Shown: positions 55,301 to 63,253 of the stretch, piece by piece | How positions within the stretch are numbered: position 1 is the stretch's first letter | Layout: every line of letters starts with the position of its first letter | DNA from: Pseudomonas sp. BP8 | GTDB taxonomy: Bacteria > Pseudomonadota > Gammaproteobacteria > Pseudomonadales > Pseudomonadaceae | Direction: 5' to 3' | Length of the DNA stretch: 64,000 bases | Assembly: GCF_017875955.1 (NCBI RefSeq) | Contig: NZ_JAGINK010000001.1 | Span: 4,494,501-4,558,500 of the forward strand | Translations under genes and position numbers: made by a program | The notes under the pieces: model-generated | Databases searched by the model: none | Seen by the model: only the letters and a program-made list of their open reading frames with translations | What the model was told of the DNA's origin: nothing

Positions 55301-56449
55301 ATGACCGTGACGCTGTCCCCCCTGCAGATCGACTGCGATTTCGATTCCGGCAATATCCAGGTACTGGACGCCAGCGACCCGCGCCGGGTGCACCTGGCCA
55401 TCCGCCCGGATAGCCACAGTGACCACTTCCAGTGGTTCCACTTCAAGGTCGACGGCCTGACTACCGGCCAGACCCATCGCTTCAGCCTCGACAATGTTGG
55501 CCAGTCTTCCTACAAGAATGCCTGGCACGGCTATCAGGCGGTGGCCTCCTACGACCAGAAACGCTGGTTCCGCGTCGCCAGTCAGTTCGACGGCCAGGCG
55601 CTGCTGTTCGAGTTGAACGCCGAGCAGCCGCAGGCGTGGTTCGCCTATTTCGAGCCCTACCCGCGCGCGCGGCATAACCAGTTGATCGAACGCGCCCGGC
55701 AGTTGCCCGGGGTTGAACTGCTGGCCGGCGGTCGCAGTGTGCAGGGCCGTGACATCCCGCTGTTGCGCGCCGGCGATGGCGCTGCGGGCAAGCGTAAGCT
55801 GTGGCTGATCGCCCAGCAGCACCCCGGCGAACACATGGCGCAATGGTTCATGGAAGGCGTGATCGATCGCCTCGAAGGCAACGATGCGACAGTCCAGGCG
55901 CTGCTGGCCAAGGCCGATCTGTACCTGATCCCCAACATGAACCCCGACGGCGCCTTTCTTGGCCATTTGCGCACCAACTTCAAGGGCAAGGACCTCAACC
56001 GCGCCTGGCAGGACGCCAGTGTCGAATTCAGCCCCGAGGTGTTCTTCGCCCAGGCGCAGATGAAGCAGTACGGCGTGGATGCGTTCATCGACGTGCATGG
56101 TGATGAAGAGATCCCGCATGTATTCACCGCGGCGTGTGAAGGTAATCCGGGCTACAGCCCGCGGATTGAGAAGCTCGAAGAGCAGTTTCGCCGCACGTTG
56201 TGCAGCGTGACCGCAGACTTTCAAACGGTGCATGGCTATACCCGCGACCAGCCGGGGCAGGCCAACATGACCCTGGCTTGCAATGCCGTGGGCCAGGCGT
56301 ATGACTGCTTGTCGCTGACCCTGGAGATGCCGTTCAAGGACCATGACGATGCGCCCAATGCGCTGACCGGCTGGTCTGGCGAGCGCTCGAAGGCGTTGGC
56401 GGGGGCGGTGTTGGAAACCTTGGCGAAAATGGTTGGCGATTTGCGCTGA
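55301..56449 (+). CDS. M14-type cytosolic carboxypeptidase
   Basis: A 382-residue protein of the bacterial cytosolic carboxypeptidase group (related to eukaryotic AGBL/CCP). The N-terminal ~125 residues form the family beta-sandwich (FQWFHFKVDGL...FAYFEPYPRARH). The M14 domain shows zinc ligands H174 and E177 (AQQHPGEH) and H266 (FIDVHGDEE), the substrate-binding NMNPDGAFLGHLRTNFKGKDLNRAW, and catalytic E342 (LTLEMPFKD). There is no signal peptide. The bacterial substrate is not known to me. It starts 85 nt after the hybrid regulator and ends before a REP. Confidence 0.9.
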   Translation: MTVTLSPLQIDCDFDSGNIQVLDASDPRRVHLAIRPDSHSDHFQWFHFKVDGLTTGQTHRFSLDNVGQSSYKNAWHGYQAVASYDQKRWFRVASQFDGQALLFELNAEQPQAWFAYFEPYPRARHNQLIERARQLPGVELLAGGRSVQGRDIPLLRAGDGAAGKRKLWLIAQQHPGEHMAQWFMEGVIDRLEGNDATVQALLAKADLYLIPNMNPDGAFLGHLRTNFKGKDLNRAWQDASVEFSPEVFFAQAQMKQYGVDAFIDVHGDEEIPHVFTAACEGNPGYSPRIEKLEEQFRRTLCSVTADFQTVHGYTRDQPGQANMTLACNAVGQAYDCLSLTLEMPFKDHDDAPNALTGWSGERSKALAGAVLETLAKMVGDLR

Positions 56450-56454
56450 CAGTT

Positions 56455-56489
56455 CCGGCCTCTTCGCGGGGCAAGCCCGCTCCTACAGG
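56455..56489. repeat. REP element, GGGGCAAGCCCGCTCC family (single)
   Basis: A standard single copy between the convergent M14 and csuE-like genes, followed by a partial CTGCGAAGAGGTCGGCA remnant of the second arm. Confidence 0.75.
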
Positions 56490-56525
56490 TCCTGCGAAGA
56501 GGTCGGCACAGCTATATACCTATCC

Positions 56526-57500
56526 TTAGAACTGCACATCCAGGATTACGCTATCGGTATACGTCGCCGCTGGCGGTGTGGCCTGGTCGGTGTAGACCTT
56601 GGCGTTATAGTTGAACACCTGGCTGCCCGTCCCCGTCCCGGGCCCAGGGTTCACATTGGCATCGCTGCTCGCCCGCCTGGCACTGCTGAGCGATCCCCAG
56701 CGTACCGCCCCGGCACTCTTGAAAATGTCATAGGCCAGGTAGTTGTTGGCCGCCGACTTCATCCGCCGCCTGCCCGCCGCGCCGTTCTGCCCATCGTCCA
56801 ACCCCACCGTGTAGTTACTGCCCTTGGTGCAGGAGATGTTGATGCTCTGGCTCACCGTGCCAAAACCACTCACCACCGGCGCACTGTTGAAGACGATGTT
56901 GGGTGTGGTGATCTGACAGTCGTTGGTCACCGTCAGGGTGACCAACAGGGTACGGCTACCAAAGCCTTGATCGCGACCAACGCAGATGGAGCCGATCCCG
57001 ATCCCTGAGCAGTAGTTCCACACCCAGCCCACGTTCAGTGTCTCCTGGTATACGCCCGCGGCGACATTTGCGCCGATGCTGGTGCGCAGGTAGATCGGCA
57101 CGGTCTTGGGCGTTGTGCCGTTGAGCAATCCGAGCAGGTCCAGGATGCCATTGCGGGCGAAGTCAAAGGCAACCCCCCGGGTAATCGGAAAGCTGGTGCT
57201 GTTATTGGCATACAGCGTGTACGGGATGACATCGCCGCTGGGCCCAACCAGGCCGTTGCTACCGGTGGCCGAACTGATGGTGGCGTAGAAGTGATCGTTG
57301 GCGCTCAGCAGGCTCAACAAGGATCCGGTGCACTGCAACCCCGCATTCAGGCTGGAGGCGCTCTGCACTGTGCTGCGGACCAAGGTCGAGTTGACCGTGC
57401 CGAAGCTCACCGGACTGGTATCGACCATGTTGCACAGCCCCCACGACGGCCCAGCCACTAGCAGACCAAGCAGCGCCAAGCCCTGACCAAGGCGCTTCAT
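56526..57500 (-). CDS. csuE: Csu-type pilus tip subunit (two spore coat U/SCPU domains)
   Basis: A 324-residue secreted protein: signal peptide MKRLGQGLALLGLLVAGPSWG, then two SCPU-like domains. The second contains CQITTPNIVFNSAPVVSGFGT and the Csu-type end TYTDSVILDVQF; the first begins CNMVDTSPVSFGTVNS. Double-domain, last-in-operon architecture matches the CsuE tip adhesin of archaic chaperone-usher pili. The ATG at 57500 overlaps the usher stop (ATGA), so the upstream GTG at 57506 was not used. Binding target is unknown; Csu pili in other bacteria attach to abiotic surfaces. Confidence 0.85.
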   Translation of the reverse strand: MKRLGQGLALLGLLVAGPSWGLCNMVDTSPVSFGTVNSTLVRSTVQSASSLNAGLQCTGSLLSLLSANDHFYATISSATGSNGLVGPSGDVIPYTLYANNSTSFPITRGVAFDFARNGILDLLGLLNGTTPKTVPIYLRTSIGANVAAGVYQETLNVGWVWNYCSGIGIGSICVGRDQGFGSRTLLVTLTVTNDCQITTPNIVFNSAPVVSGFGTVSQSINISCTKGSNYTVGLDDGQNGAAGRRRMKSAANNYLAYDIFKSAGAVRWGSLSSARRASSDANVNPGPGTGTGSQVFNYNAKVYTDQATPPAATYTDSVILDVQF

Positions 57501-59839
57501 TGGCACACCAGCGGGCCGATCAGCGGGATCGGCCCCTGCCCTTCAGGCAGGTCGAATTCGACCTGGCACTGGCCACCCTCCGCGACCTGCACGCGCAGGC
57601 GGTTGTGCGCCGAGAGATTCTCCAGGTAGACCAACCCGTCCCAGCCCACCACGGCCTGGCTGCCGCTCTCTTCGTGGGTGACCTGGCTGCCCAGTTTGAG
57701 CACCTGCTGATTGCCGTCGACCAGGACAATACTCGCCGCCAGCACCTGCTTGAGGGGGAATTCGAGCAGGTAACCACTGCCTCGGCGCACCGCCACCCGT
57801 TGTTCGACTTGCGGCGCGAGAATGTCGGCCGCCAGCTCCATCGGGTCGATCTCGTATTTGCCGCGGTAGTAGCCGCTGCTGTAGGGCACCAGCAAGTGAC
57901 CGTTGCTGTCGGTTCGGCCCACGATCTGATTCTCGTAGCGCACCGGCACATCGGCATAGCCGCCGGTACTGACCACGACGAACGCATCGTCGATGCGGTT
58001 GGCCGCAAATACTCCGGCGTCCATCCATACCAGCGACCCCGTCGCATCTGCCCAACGGGTCATCGCACCGCTGCTGCCATAAGCCCCAGCCTGCAACTGC
58101 ACCGACTGCAAGCGCCAGGTAACGTCGGCCTGGCGATACGCCTCGCGGTCGCCATCGGCATAACCCAGGTTGAACCCTACACCCCCGCCTACCGGCGCCG
58201 AGCGGCTGTAGTTGACCCGCTGCTGGCGCTCGCCACTCTTGCTGCGCTCCATGCTCAAGGCCAGGCTGCCGAGCAGGTCGAAAGGGATCACCAGTTGCGC
58301 CTGCATTGCCCACTGGCTGTCACCGATCTCCCGATTGGCTGACAGGTACAGGCTGCTGGCGCCCCACAAAGGCTTGCTCCAGCTCAGGTTGAGCAGCCGG
58401 GTGCGCGAGCCATCGCCGGCGCTGACGTCGAAATAGCCGGCGCCCAGGCTGCCGTAGCGGTCCAGGTTGAGGCTGAGGGTGACCTGCTCACTGCGCTCGG
58501 AAAGGAGCATGTCGGGGGTGTCTACCCGAGACAGGTCGGCATAGTCGCCATGGCGTTGCAGGCGTTGATAACTGAAGCCCAGGCGCTGGCTGTTGTATTG
58601 ATAACCAAACGCCAGCTGCTGGCCCTTCTCGCCGTCAAAGCTGCTCTGCGTCACCGCGGCGTTGAGCACGCCAAAGGTACCCAGGCGCAGGTTGCCGCCC
58701 AAGCCGCCCAGCATCAGGCCCTCGGCCGCTTCGGCGTGGGTCTCGACGGTGAAACTGTCGCTCAGACCGTAGCGCAGGCTGCCCGAGGTAACCCCCGGGC
58801 CGTAGCTGAAGTCGCGCACGGCGTAGTCGCGGCGCAGGCTGCCGGCGGCCACGGAAAAGTCGCTCAGGCCCTCGGCCAGCAAGCTGCTGGTGACATAGAA
58901 CGGCAAGGTGGTCGAGACCTGTCGGCCCAAGGCATCGGTGGTGACCACCACGGCCTCGCCGGCGCCGTTGATGAACGGCACGTTGGTCAGGGTGTAAGGC
59001 CCTGGCTGCAGTTCGGTGGTGCTGCTCTTGTAGCCATTGATGAACAGGTCGAGCGAGGTCGGCACCGCCGCTTCGCCGGCGAACGCCGGCAGTGGATAGG
59101 TGACCAGGTCAGGCCGCGCGCCAAAGTCGCGTGACAGTTGCAACCCGCCAATGCGCACCGAGCCGCTCCAGGGCAATGCGTCGGTGATCACATCGCCCGC
59201 CTCAAAGGTCAGCAGGCGCTGTTCGTCGGTATAGCGCCAGGTGCTGTCGTAACGCAGGAAGCCCTCGCGGGTACCGCTGTCGGGGGCGCTATTGAACGAC
59301 TGCCGCCATTGCCCGGTGGTGGTGAAAGTGCCCCAGCTGTCGAACAGCCGCAGCTCGTTCCAGGCGGCCAGATAACTGCCGCCTTCGTCGGTGTCGTTCA
59401 GGTACAGGTCGTAGTTGAACAGCGCGCCAAAGCTGCTCTGCGCGTCGCTGGCCGGGTACAGGGTGCGCTCACCCACCTGCTGGCCGGGCAGCCAGGCTGC
59501 CGGCACCTGCAATAACAGGCGCTGGTTCTGGCTGTCGTAATCGGCATGCATGGCCGGGAAGGCATCCACGGCCAGCTCACCCTGAGGCTCTCCCGGCAGG
59601 CTGATGCCGGCAGCGCGCAAGACGTCGCTGTCAATGAACAGCCGGCCGGCACGCTGCTGCACAGGGACCAGTTCAGCCTTGCGCATCTGGTTCACCAACA
59701 GATCGAGGTACAGCGTGGCATCGGCGATGGCTGCCGATTCGCCCGGTGGCGGCGGCAGGTTGTCGGCCACGGCCATGCCCGGCCCTAGCATCAGCAAGCC
59801 CAGCCACACCTGGCGTGTCGCCAGCAACAGTCCTTTCAC
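57497..59839 (-). CDS. csuD: Csu-type fimbrial outer-membrane usher
   Basis: A 780-residue usher: signal peptide (~1-25), N-terminal chaperone-binding domain, a 24-strand barrel interrupted by the plug (DLFINGYKSSTTELQPGPYTLTNVPFINGAGEAVVVTTDALGRQ), and C-terminal domains ending LVCQ. It secretes and orders the pilus subunits. The start is GTG at 59839 with GGAAG upstream; no upstream in-frame start exists. A 6-codon leader with a better ribosome site ends on this GTG (see 59836-59856). Confidence 0.93.
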   Translation of the reverse strand: MKGLLLATRQVWLGLLMLGPGMAVADNLPPPPGESAAIADATLYLDLLVNQMRKAELVPVQQRAGRLFIDSDVLRAAGISLPGEPQGELAVDAFPAMHADYDSQNQRLLLQVPAAWLPGQQVGERTLYPASDAQSSFGALFNYDLYLNDTDEGGSYLAAWNELRLFDSWGTFTTTGQWRQSFNSAPDSGTREGFLRYDSTWRYTDEQRLLTFEAGDVITDALPWSGSVRIGGLQLSRDFGARPDLVTYPLPAFAGEAAVPTSLDLFINGYKSSTTELQPGPYTLTNVPFINGAGEAVVVTTDALGRQVSTTLPFYVTSSLLAEGLSDFSVAAGSLRRDYAVRDFSYGPGVTSGSLRYGLSDSFTVETHAEAAEGLMLGGLGGNLRLGTFGVLNAAVTQSSFDGEKGQQLAFGYQYNSQRLGFSYQRLQRHGDYADLSRVDTPDMLLSERSEQVTLSLNLDRYGSLGAGYFDVSAGDGSRTRLLNLSWSKPLWGASSLYLSANREIGDSQWAMQAQLVIPFDLLGSLALSMERSKSGERQQRVNYSRSAPVGGGVGFNLGYADGDREAYRQADVTWRLQSVQLQAGAYGSSGAMTRWADATGSLVWMDAGVFAANRIDDAFVVVSTGGYADVPVRYENQIVGRTDSNGHLLVPYSSGYYRGKYEIDPMELAADILAPQVEQRVAVRRGSGYLLEFPLKQVLAASIVLVDGNQQVLKLGSQVTHEESGSQAVVGWDGLVYLENLSAHNRLRVQVAEGGQCQVEFDLPEGQGPIPLIGPLVCQ

Positions 59840-59856
59840 ACACGGCTTCCAGCCAT
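59836..59856 (-). CDS. Possible leader mini-ORF coupled to the usher
   Basis: ATG GCT GGA AGC CGT GTG TGA encodes MAGSRV. It has a strong GGAGG site 8 nt upstream, and its TGA overlaps the usher GTG (GTGA). Ribosomes ending here could restart on the usher, which itself has a weaker site and a GTG start. No independent peptide function is implied. Confidence 0.35.
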   Translation of the reverse strand: MAGSRV

Positions 59857-59898
59857 TGTCGGGTCCTCCATGGGCCCTGACGTCAATTCAGAGGTGTC

Positions 59899-60675
59899 TC
59901 AACGCCCCGCGCTGATCGCCTGGGCAGTGTCCTGGCCGTTGACCCGGCCCTTGAGTACGCTGGCCGGACTGAGCGCAGTCGGTGCCGGCCAGCGCATGCT
60001 TGCCCCCGGCAAGACATAACCGAGCAAGCCCTCCACCACGGGTTTTTCCTGGCTACCTTGTTGCAGCACCACATCGGTCAAGCGCGCATGGACCGGGCCG
60101 GTGTTGCGCAGCTCGACATAGGGTTTGCCCTGCACCGTCACCGGGCGCCAGCTCAGCTGCGGCTTGCCGACTCCATCGGCACTGCGTTTGCCAGCCGGGT
60201 CAGGCTTGCCCCACAGGCCCTCGCCGTAGACAAACAGCGGCACCGAGTAGCGCATCTGCAGGCGAATCGCTGCCATCGGTGCCTGGCTGCCGGCGTCGGC
60301 CGGTATCGGTGAGGGAATCTCGTCGATGATGATGCGATAGGCCTGCTCTTGGCCGGCAGGCGCAACGCCGGTGCGGGTTAGCCTGATCAGCTGCTTTTGC
60401 CCCGGGGCAATGTTGGCAACCGGCGGGCTGCCGATGATTTCCCGTTGCGCCTGGAACTGCTCTTCGAACTCGCCCTGGCGCCAGGCAAACACCCGCACCT
60501 GAAGGTTGGCGGGCGTCGAGCCACGGTTTTCCAGCCACAGCGCGCCGGCCTTCTGGTCGGCCTCAAGCACCGGGTCGATCGGCCAGATCAGCACCGACGT
60601 TGCCGCCCCCGCTGGCAGGCTTGCCAGCCACAGTAAACCGATCATTGCTTGCGCCCACTTCGCGCGTGCCCACAT
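59899..60675 (-). CDS. csuC: Csu-type periplasmic pilus chaperone
   Basis: A 258-residue chaperone: signal peptide to PAGAA, then the two immunoglobulin-like domains. The first has VLIWPIDPVLEADQKAGALWLENRG and the conserved PPVANIAPGQKQLIRLTRTG; between them lies YRIIIDEIPSPIP (the PapD-like 'yRlil.EiP'); the second ends VVEGLLGYVLPGASMRWPAP. It delivers subunits to the usher. It lies between the subunit genes and the usher in the standard Csu order. Confidence 0.93.
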   Translation of the reverse strand: MWARAKWAQAMIGLLWLASLPAGAATSVLIWPIDPVLEADQKAGALWLENRGSTPANLQVRVFAWRQGEFEEQFQAQREIIGSPPVANIAPGQKQLIRLTRTGVAPAGQEQAYRIIIDEIPSPIPADAGSQAPMAAIRLQMRYSVPLFVYGEGLWGKPDPAGKRSADGVGKPQLSWRPVTVQGKPYVELRNTGPVHARLTDVVLQQGSQEKPVVEGLLGYVLPGASMRWPAPTALSPASVLKGRVNGQDTAQAISAGR

Positions 60676-60714
60676 GCCGCTCTCCTTTGGCTCTAGTCAT
60701 GAACGACGAGCTGT

Positions 60715-61218
60715 TCACCAGGTCACCGTCACTTGCACCACATCGGTATAAGTCCCGGCCGGTAATCGCCCACTCAACTGAGTGCGCGCGTACACCGGCA
60801 ATTTGATCGCGTTCGGATCGGTGTAACTGAGCGCAACGCTCTGGCCGATAGCCAGGGCCTGCGAAAAGGCAGCGTCGCGATACAGTTGGTAGGCCAGTAG
60901 TTGGCTACCATTGCTGCGTTTGAGGTTGCGGGTACCGCTGGCGCTGTTCTGGCCACCGTTGAGCGCCATGCTCAGGGCTACCCCAGGCGTGCACTGGAAG
61001 GTCACTGTGGTGCCTCCGAGCGACGTACTGAGCGTTGCCGTGGACAGCGCCGACCGTGTGCCGAAGTCCAACGTGCCGTAGTTGCTCACCCCGCCCACCA
61101 CGAGGCATCCCGCGACGATCTGCGCGCTGACCTGGAACGTGCTGGTGGTGGCAGCGCCTAGCGGCAGTGCCAGCAGCATGCCCAGACAGGTCGCGCCACA
61201 CCGCGCCCAAGCGGCCAC
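60715..61218 (-). CDS. csuB: Csu pilus subunit (SCPU domain), third small-subunit-like protein
   Basis: A 167-residue secreted protein: signal peptide to LPLGAAT, then one SCPU domain with the Cys pair (IVAGCLVVGG and VTFQCTPGV), YGTLDFGTRS, and the typical C-terminal donor-strand region RLPAGTYTDVVQVTVTW. The start is GTG at 61218, only 3 nt after the previous stop, and has a poor ribosome site, so it is likely translated by coupling. The name csuB is by operon position (directly before the chaperone). Confidence 0.82.
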   Translation of the reverse strand: MAAWARCGATCLGMLLALPLGAATTSTFQVSAQIVAGCLVVGGVSNYGTLDFGTRSALSTATLSTSLGGTTVTFQCTPGVALSMALNGGQNSASGTRNLKRSNGSQLLAYQLYRDAAFSQALAIGQSVALSYTDPNAIKLPVYARTQLSGRLPAGTYTDVVQVTVTW

Positions 61219-61221
61219 GAC

Positions 61222-61755
61222 TCAGAACGTCAGCTCGACTGAAACCGTGTCGCTGTAGGTGCCCGCAGGCAGCCCTGCCTTGCCGCGCGCCTGGCCATAC
61301 AGGTCGACCGTCTGGGCCTCCCCGGTACTGATCGGCAAATTAATGGTGCCGTCGATTGCCAGCACTTGGGTACGCCCGGCGTCGGTGTAGAAATCGTACG
61401 GCACATAATTGTTGTTGCCGTCGGACAAGGCGCGCGTGCCCCCTGCCGACTGGCCGTCATTGGCCCCCGCCCGCACGCGGATCGAGGGCGTGGTGCCGCT
61501 TGAGCACACTACGCTCAAAGCGCCGCCGCCAGAGCCAAAGACCTGGGCGTTGGCAGTGCCGAACAACGCATCGGTGGTCCCGAAATCGAGGGTACCGAAG
61601 TCCAGCCCTGAGGTACCGGAGCTGCCATTGACCTGACAGGCCGCGGTCAGGGTCAAGGTCGAATTGATCGAGCCGGTGACCGTTTCGGCATGCGCCTGGA
61701 CGGCCAGTACAAGGCCGAGGCCGGCGAAGATGGAGCAAGTGACGTTCGTGCGCAT
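61222..61755 (-). CDS. Csu pilus subunit (SCPU domain), probable major pilin CsuA/B-like
   Basis: A 177-residue secreted protein: signal peptide to VQAHA, then ETVTGSINSTLTLTAACQVN, GLDFGTLDFG, SVVCSSGT and the end GLPAGTYSDTVSVELTF. Of the four small subunits it most resembles the CsuA/B major subunit (Gly/Ser/Thr-rich, mature start 'VTGS'). The operon order differs from Acinetobacter, where csuA/B is first, so no symbol is given. Confidence 0.82.
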   Translation of the reverse strand: MRTNVTCSIFAGLGLVLAVQAHAETVTGSINSTLTLTAACQVNGSSGTSGLDFGTLDFGTTDALFGTANAQVFGSGGGALSVVCSSGTTPSIRVRAGANDGQSAGGTRALSDGNNNYVPYDFYTDAGRTQVLAIDGTINLPISTGEAQTVDLYGQARGKAGLPAGTYSDTVSVELTF

Positions 61756-61773
61756 GGGAATCTCCTTGGGGTG

Positions 61774-62307
61774 CTACCAGTCCAGGGTCACGCTCAGGGT
61801 GTCGACGTAAAGACCTGCGGGCAGTGCGCGCGGCTGCGCGATGACCACGCCGTAGATCGGGATGGGAATCTGCTGGGTGCTGCTGACGGTGAAGTTGCGC
61901 GCCTGGCCCACCGCATAGCGGCTGTTGCCATTGGGGTCGACCGCCAATTGATAGGGGATCAGTTCGCGGCCATTGCTCAGCCGGCGCACACCGTCGCTGC
62001 CGTTCTGGCCAGCATTGATGCGCACGCTGAAAGCCCGCACCGACGGTGTGCAACTGATCTGCAGGCCGCCATCGCCGACCGCTTCGTCGACCTGGCCAAG
62101 CAGCGGCTGGTCCCAGCTCGGGCCTCGCGCACCGAAATCCATCAGCCCCGGATTGCCGAGCGTGGCGGGCTGCTGGTCACTGCTTATCTGGCAGGCCGCG
62201 CTGATCACCAGGCGCGCCTCGATGAAACCGCTGCTGGTGCCATGCGCCAGGCTGCTGGGCAGCAGCAAGGGGCCGAGGCTGAGCAGGAGGATCGAAGTGC
62301 GGTTCAT
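61774..62307 (-). CDS. Csu pilus subunit (SCPU domain)
   Basis: A 177-residue secreted protein: signal peptide to SLAHG, then ARLVISAACQIS, LMDFGARGP, LQISCTPSV, and the end ALPAGLYVDTLSVTLDW. One SCPU domain. It lies 18 nt upstream of the CsuA/B-like gene. It could be a second minor subunit; its exact place in the fibre cannot be told. Confidence 0.8.
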   Translation of the reverse strand: MNRTSILLLSLGPLLLPSSLAHGTSSGFIEARLVISAACQISSDQQPATLGNPGLMDFGARGPSWDQPLLGQVDEAVGDGGLQISCTPSVRAFSVRINAGQNGSDGVRRLSNGRELIPYQLAVDPNGNSRYAVGQARNFTVSSTQQIPIPIYGVVIAQPRALPAGLYVDTLSVTLDW

Positions 62308-62338
62308 GGTGCGACGTCCTTGTCCATGGGCAGTGTCC

Positions 62339-62866
62339 TTACCAGGTGACGGTAACTTTCAACAGATCGCCATACAGGCCTGGGCGCGGCACCCAGGCCA
62401 AGCGGTCGATCCGGGCATACAGCGGCAGGTCCACCGAACCGCTGTCGGGGACCCGCGCCGATTGCGCGGTGTCGACGCTCAGCGGCTGGCGCCAGGCGGC
62501 ATCACGGTACAGGCGATAGGGGATGGGCTTGGCCTGGCGGTCGTCGCTGGCCAGAAAACGCAGGTCGCCGACGCCGCCATGCTGGCCGCCATCGACGCGA
62601 ATCTGATAGGCCGTATCGGGGTTGCATTCCAGCCGCGGCGGGCGCTGACTGACGAGCACACCTGTAAGCGGCGCACCTGGGCCGTCCAGGCGCGCGGCCT
62701 GGCCGAGGTCGATCCGGCCCAGCGTTTGTGCACCCGCGTCACGTTGCTGGTTGACCAGCATGCAGCCCCGCTGCACCTGCACCCGCACCTCTACGAGAAA
62801 GTCTGCCGCCTGGGTGCTGGCGCTCAACAACAGGCCCGACAACATGGCCACAAAGCATCCCTTCAC
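62339..62866 (-). CDS. Csu pilus subunit (SCPU domain), first gene of the operon
   Basis: A 175-residue secreted protein: KGCFVAMLSGLLLSASTQAA signal peptide, then VRVQVQRGCMLVN, LGRIDLGQAAR, LECNPDT, and the end VPRPGLYGDLLKVTVTW. The start is GTG at 62866 with AGGA 8 nt upstream, preferred because the longer frame adds a charged, non-signal extension; ATG at 62845 is possible. It is the least typical subunit and extends the usual three-subunit Csu set to four. The gap 62867-63253 holds its promoter and the REP hairpin. Confidence 0.78.
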   Translation of the reverse strand: MKGCFVAMLSGLLLSASTQAADFLVEVRVQVQRGCMLVNQQRDAGAQTLGRIDLGQAARLDGPGAPLTGVLVSQRPPRLECNPDTAYQIRVDGGQHGGVGDLRFLASDDRQAKPIPYRLYRDAAWRQPLSVDTAQSARVPDSGSVDLPLYARIDRLAWVPRPGLYGDLLKVTVTW

Positions 62867-62981
62867 CTTGTTATTCCTGTTTGTAGGTACGAGTTTGAGG
62901 TTAGCAGTCGCGGGGACTCGTGGCAGGGCTTCGGGGTCCTTCCTTGGCATTAGTTACAAGGGGTTAGCACCCTTGCGGTGC

Positions 62982-63077
62982 GCCAATCAGGGCCTCTTCG
63001 CGGGGCAAGCCCGCTCCTACAGGGTCTGTGCAAATCCTGTAGGAGCGGGCTTGCCCCGCGAAGAGGCCCTGATTGGC
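62982..63077. repeat. Perfect 42-bp inverted repeat built on a GGGGCAAGCCC-family REP
   Basis: Left arm 62982-63023, loop 63024-63035, right arm 63036-63077, with all 42 positions complementary. It extends past the REP consensus into GCCAATCAGGG/CCCTGATTGGC. It lies between the divergent csu operon and the phytochrome gene. Outside it, 62867-63253 shows no gene. Confidence 0.9.
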
Positions 63078-63253
63078 CACCCAACAGCCCCAGCCGGAAA
63101 ATTTTCTGATCGCTGAATCGAACCCCTGAACTTCTCGCCCCTCAAATGGCCATATGCCGGCAACGCTAAAGACATTCTGATATCGTGGCTATGAAACATC
63201 CTGTGCCATGCGCCTTCCGCCATGCGTGGACGGAACCAACAGGAGAAAACCCT

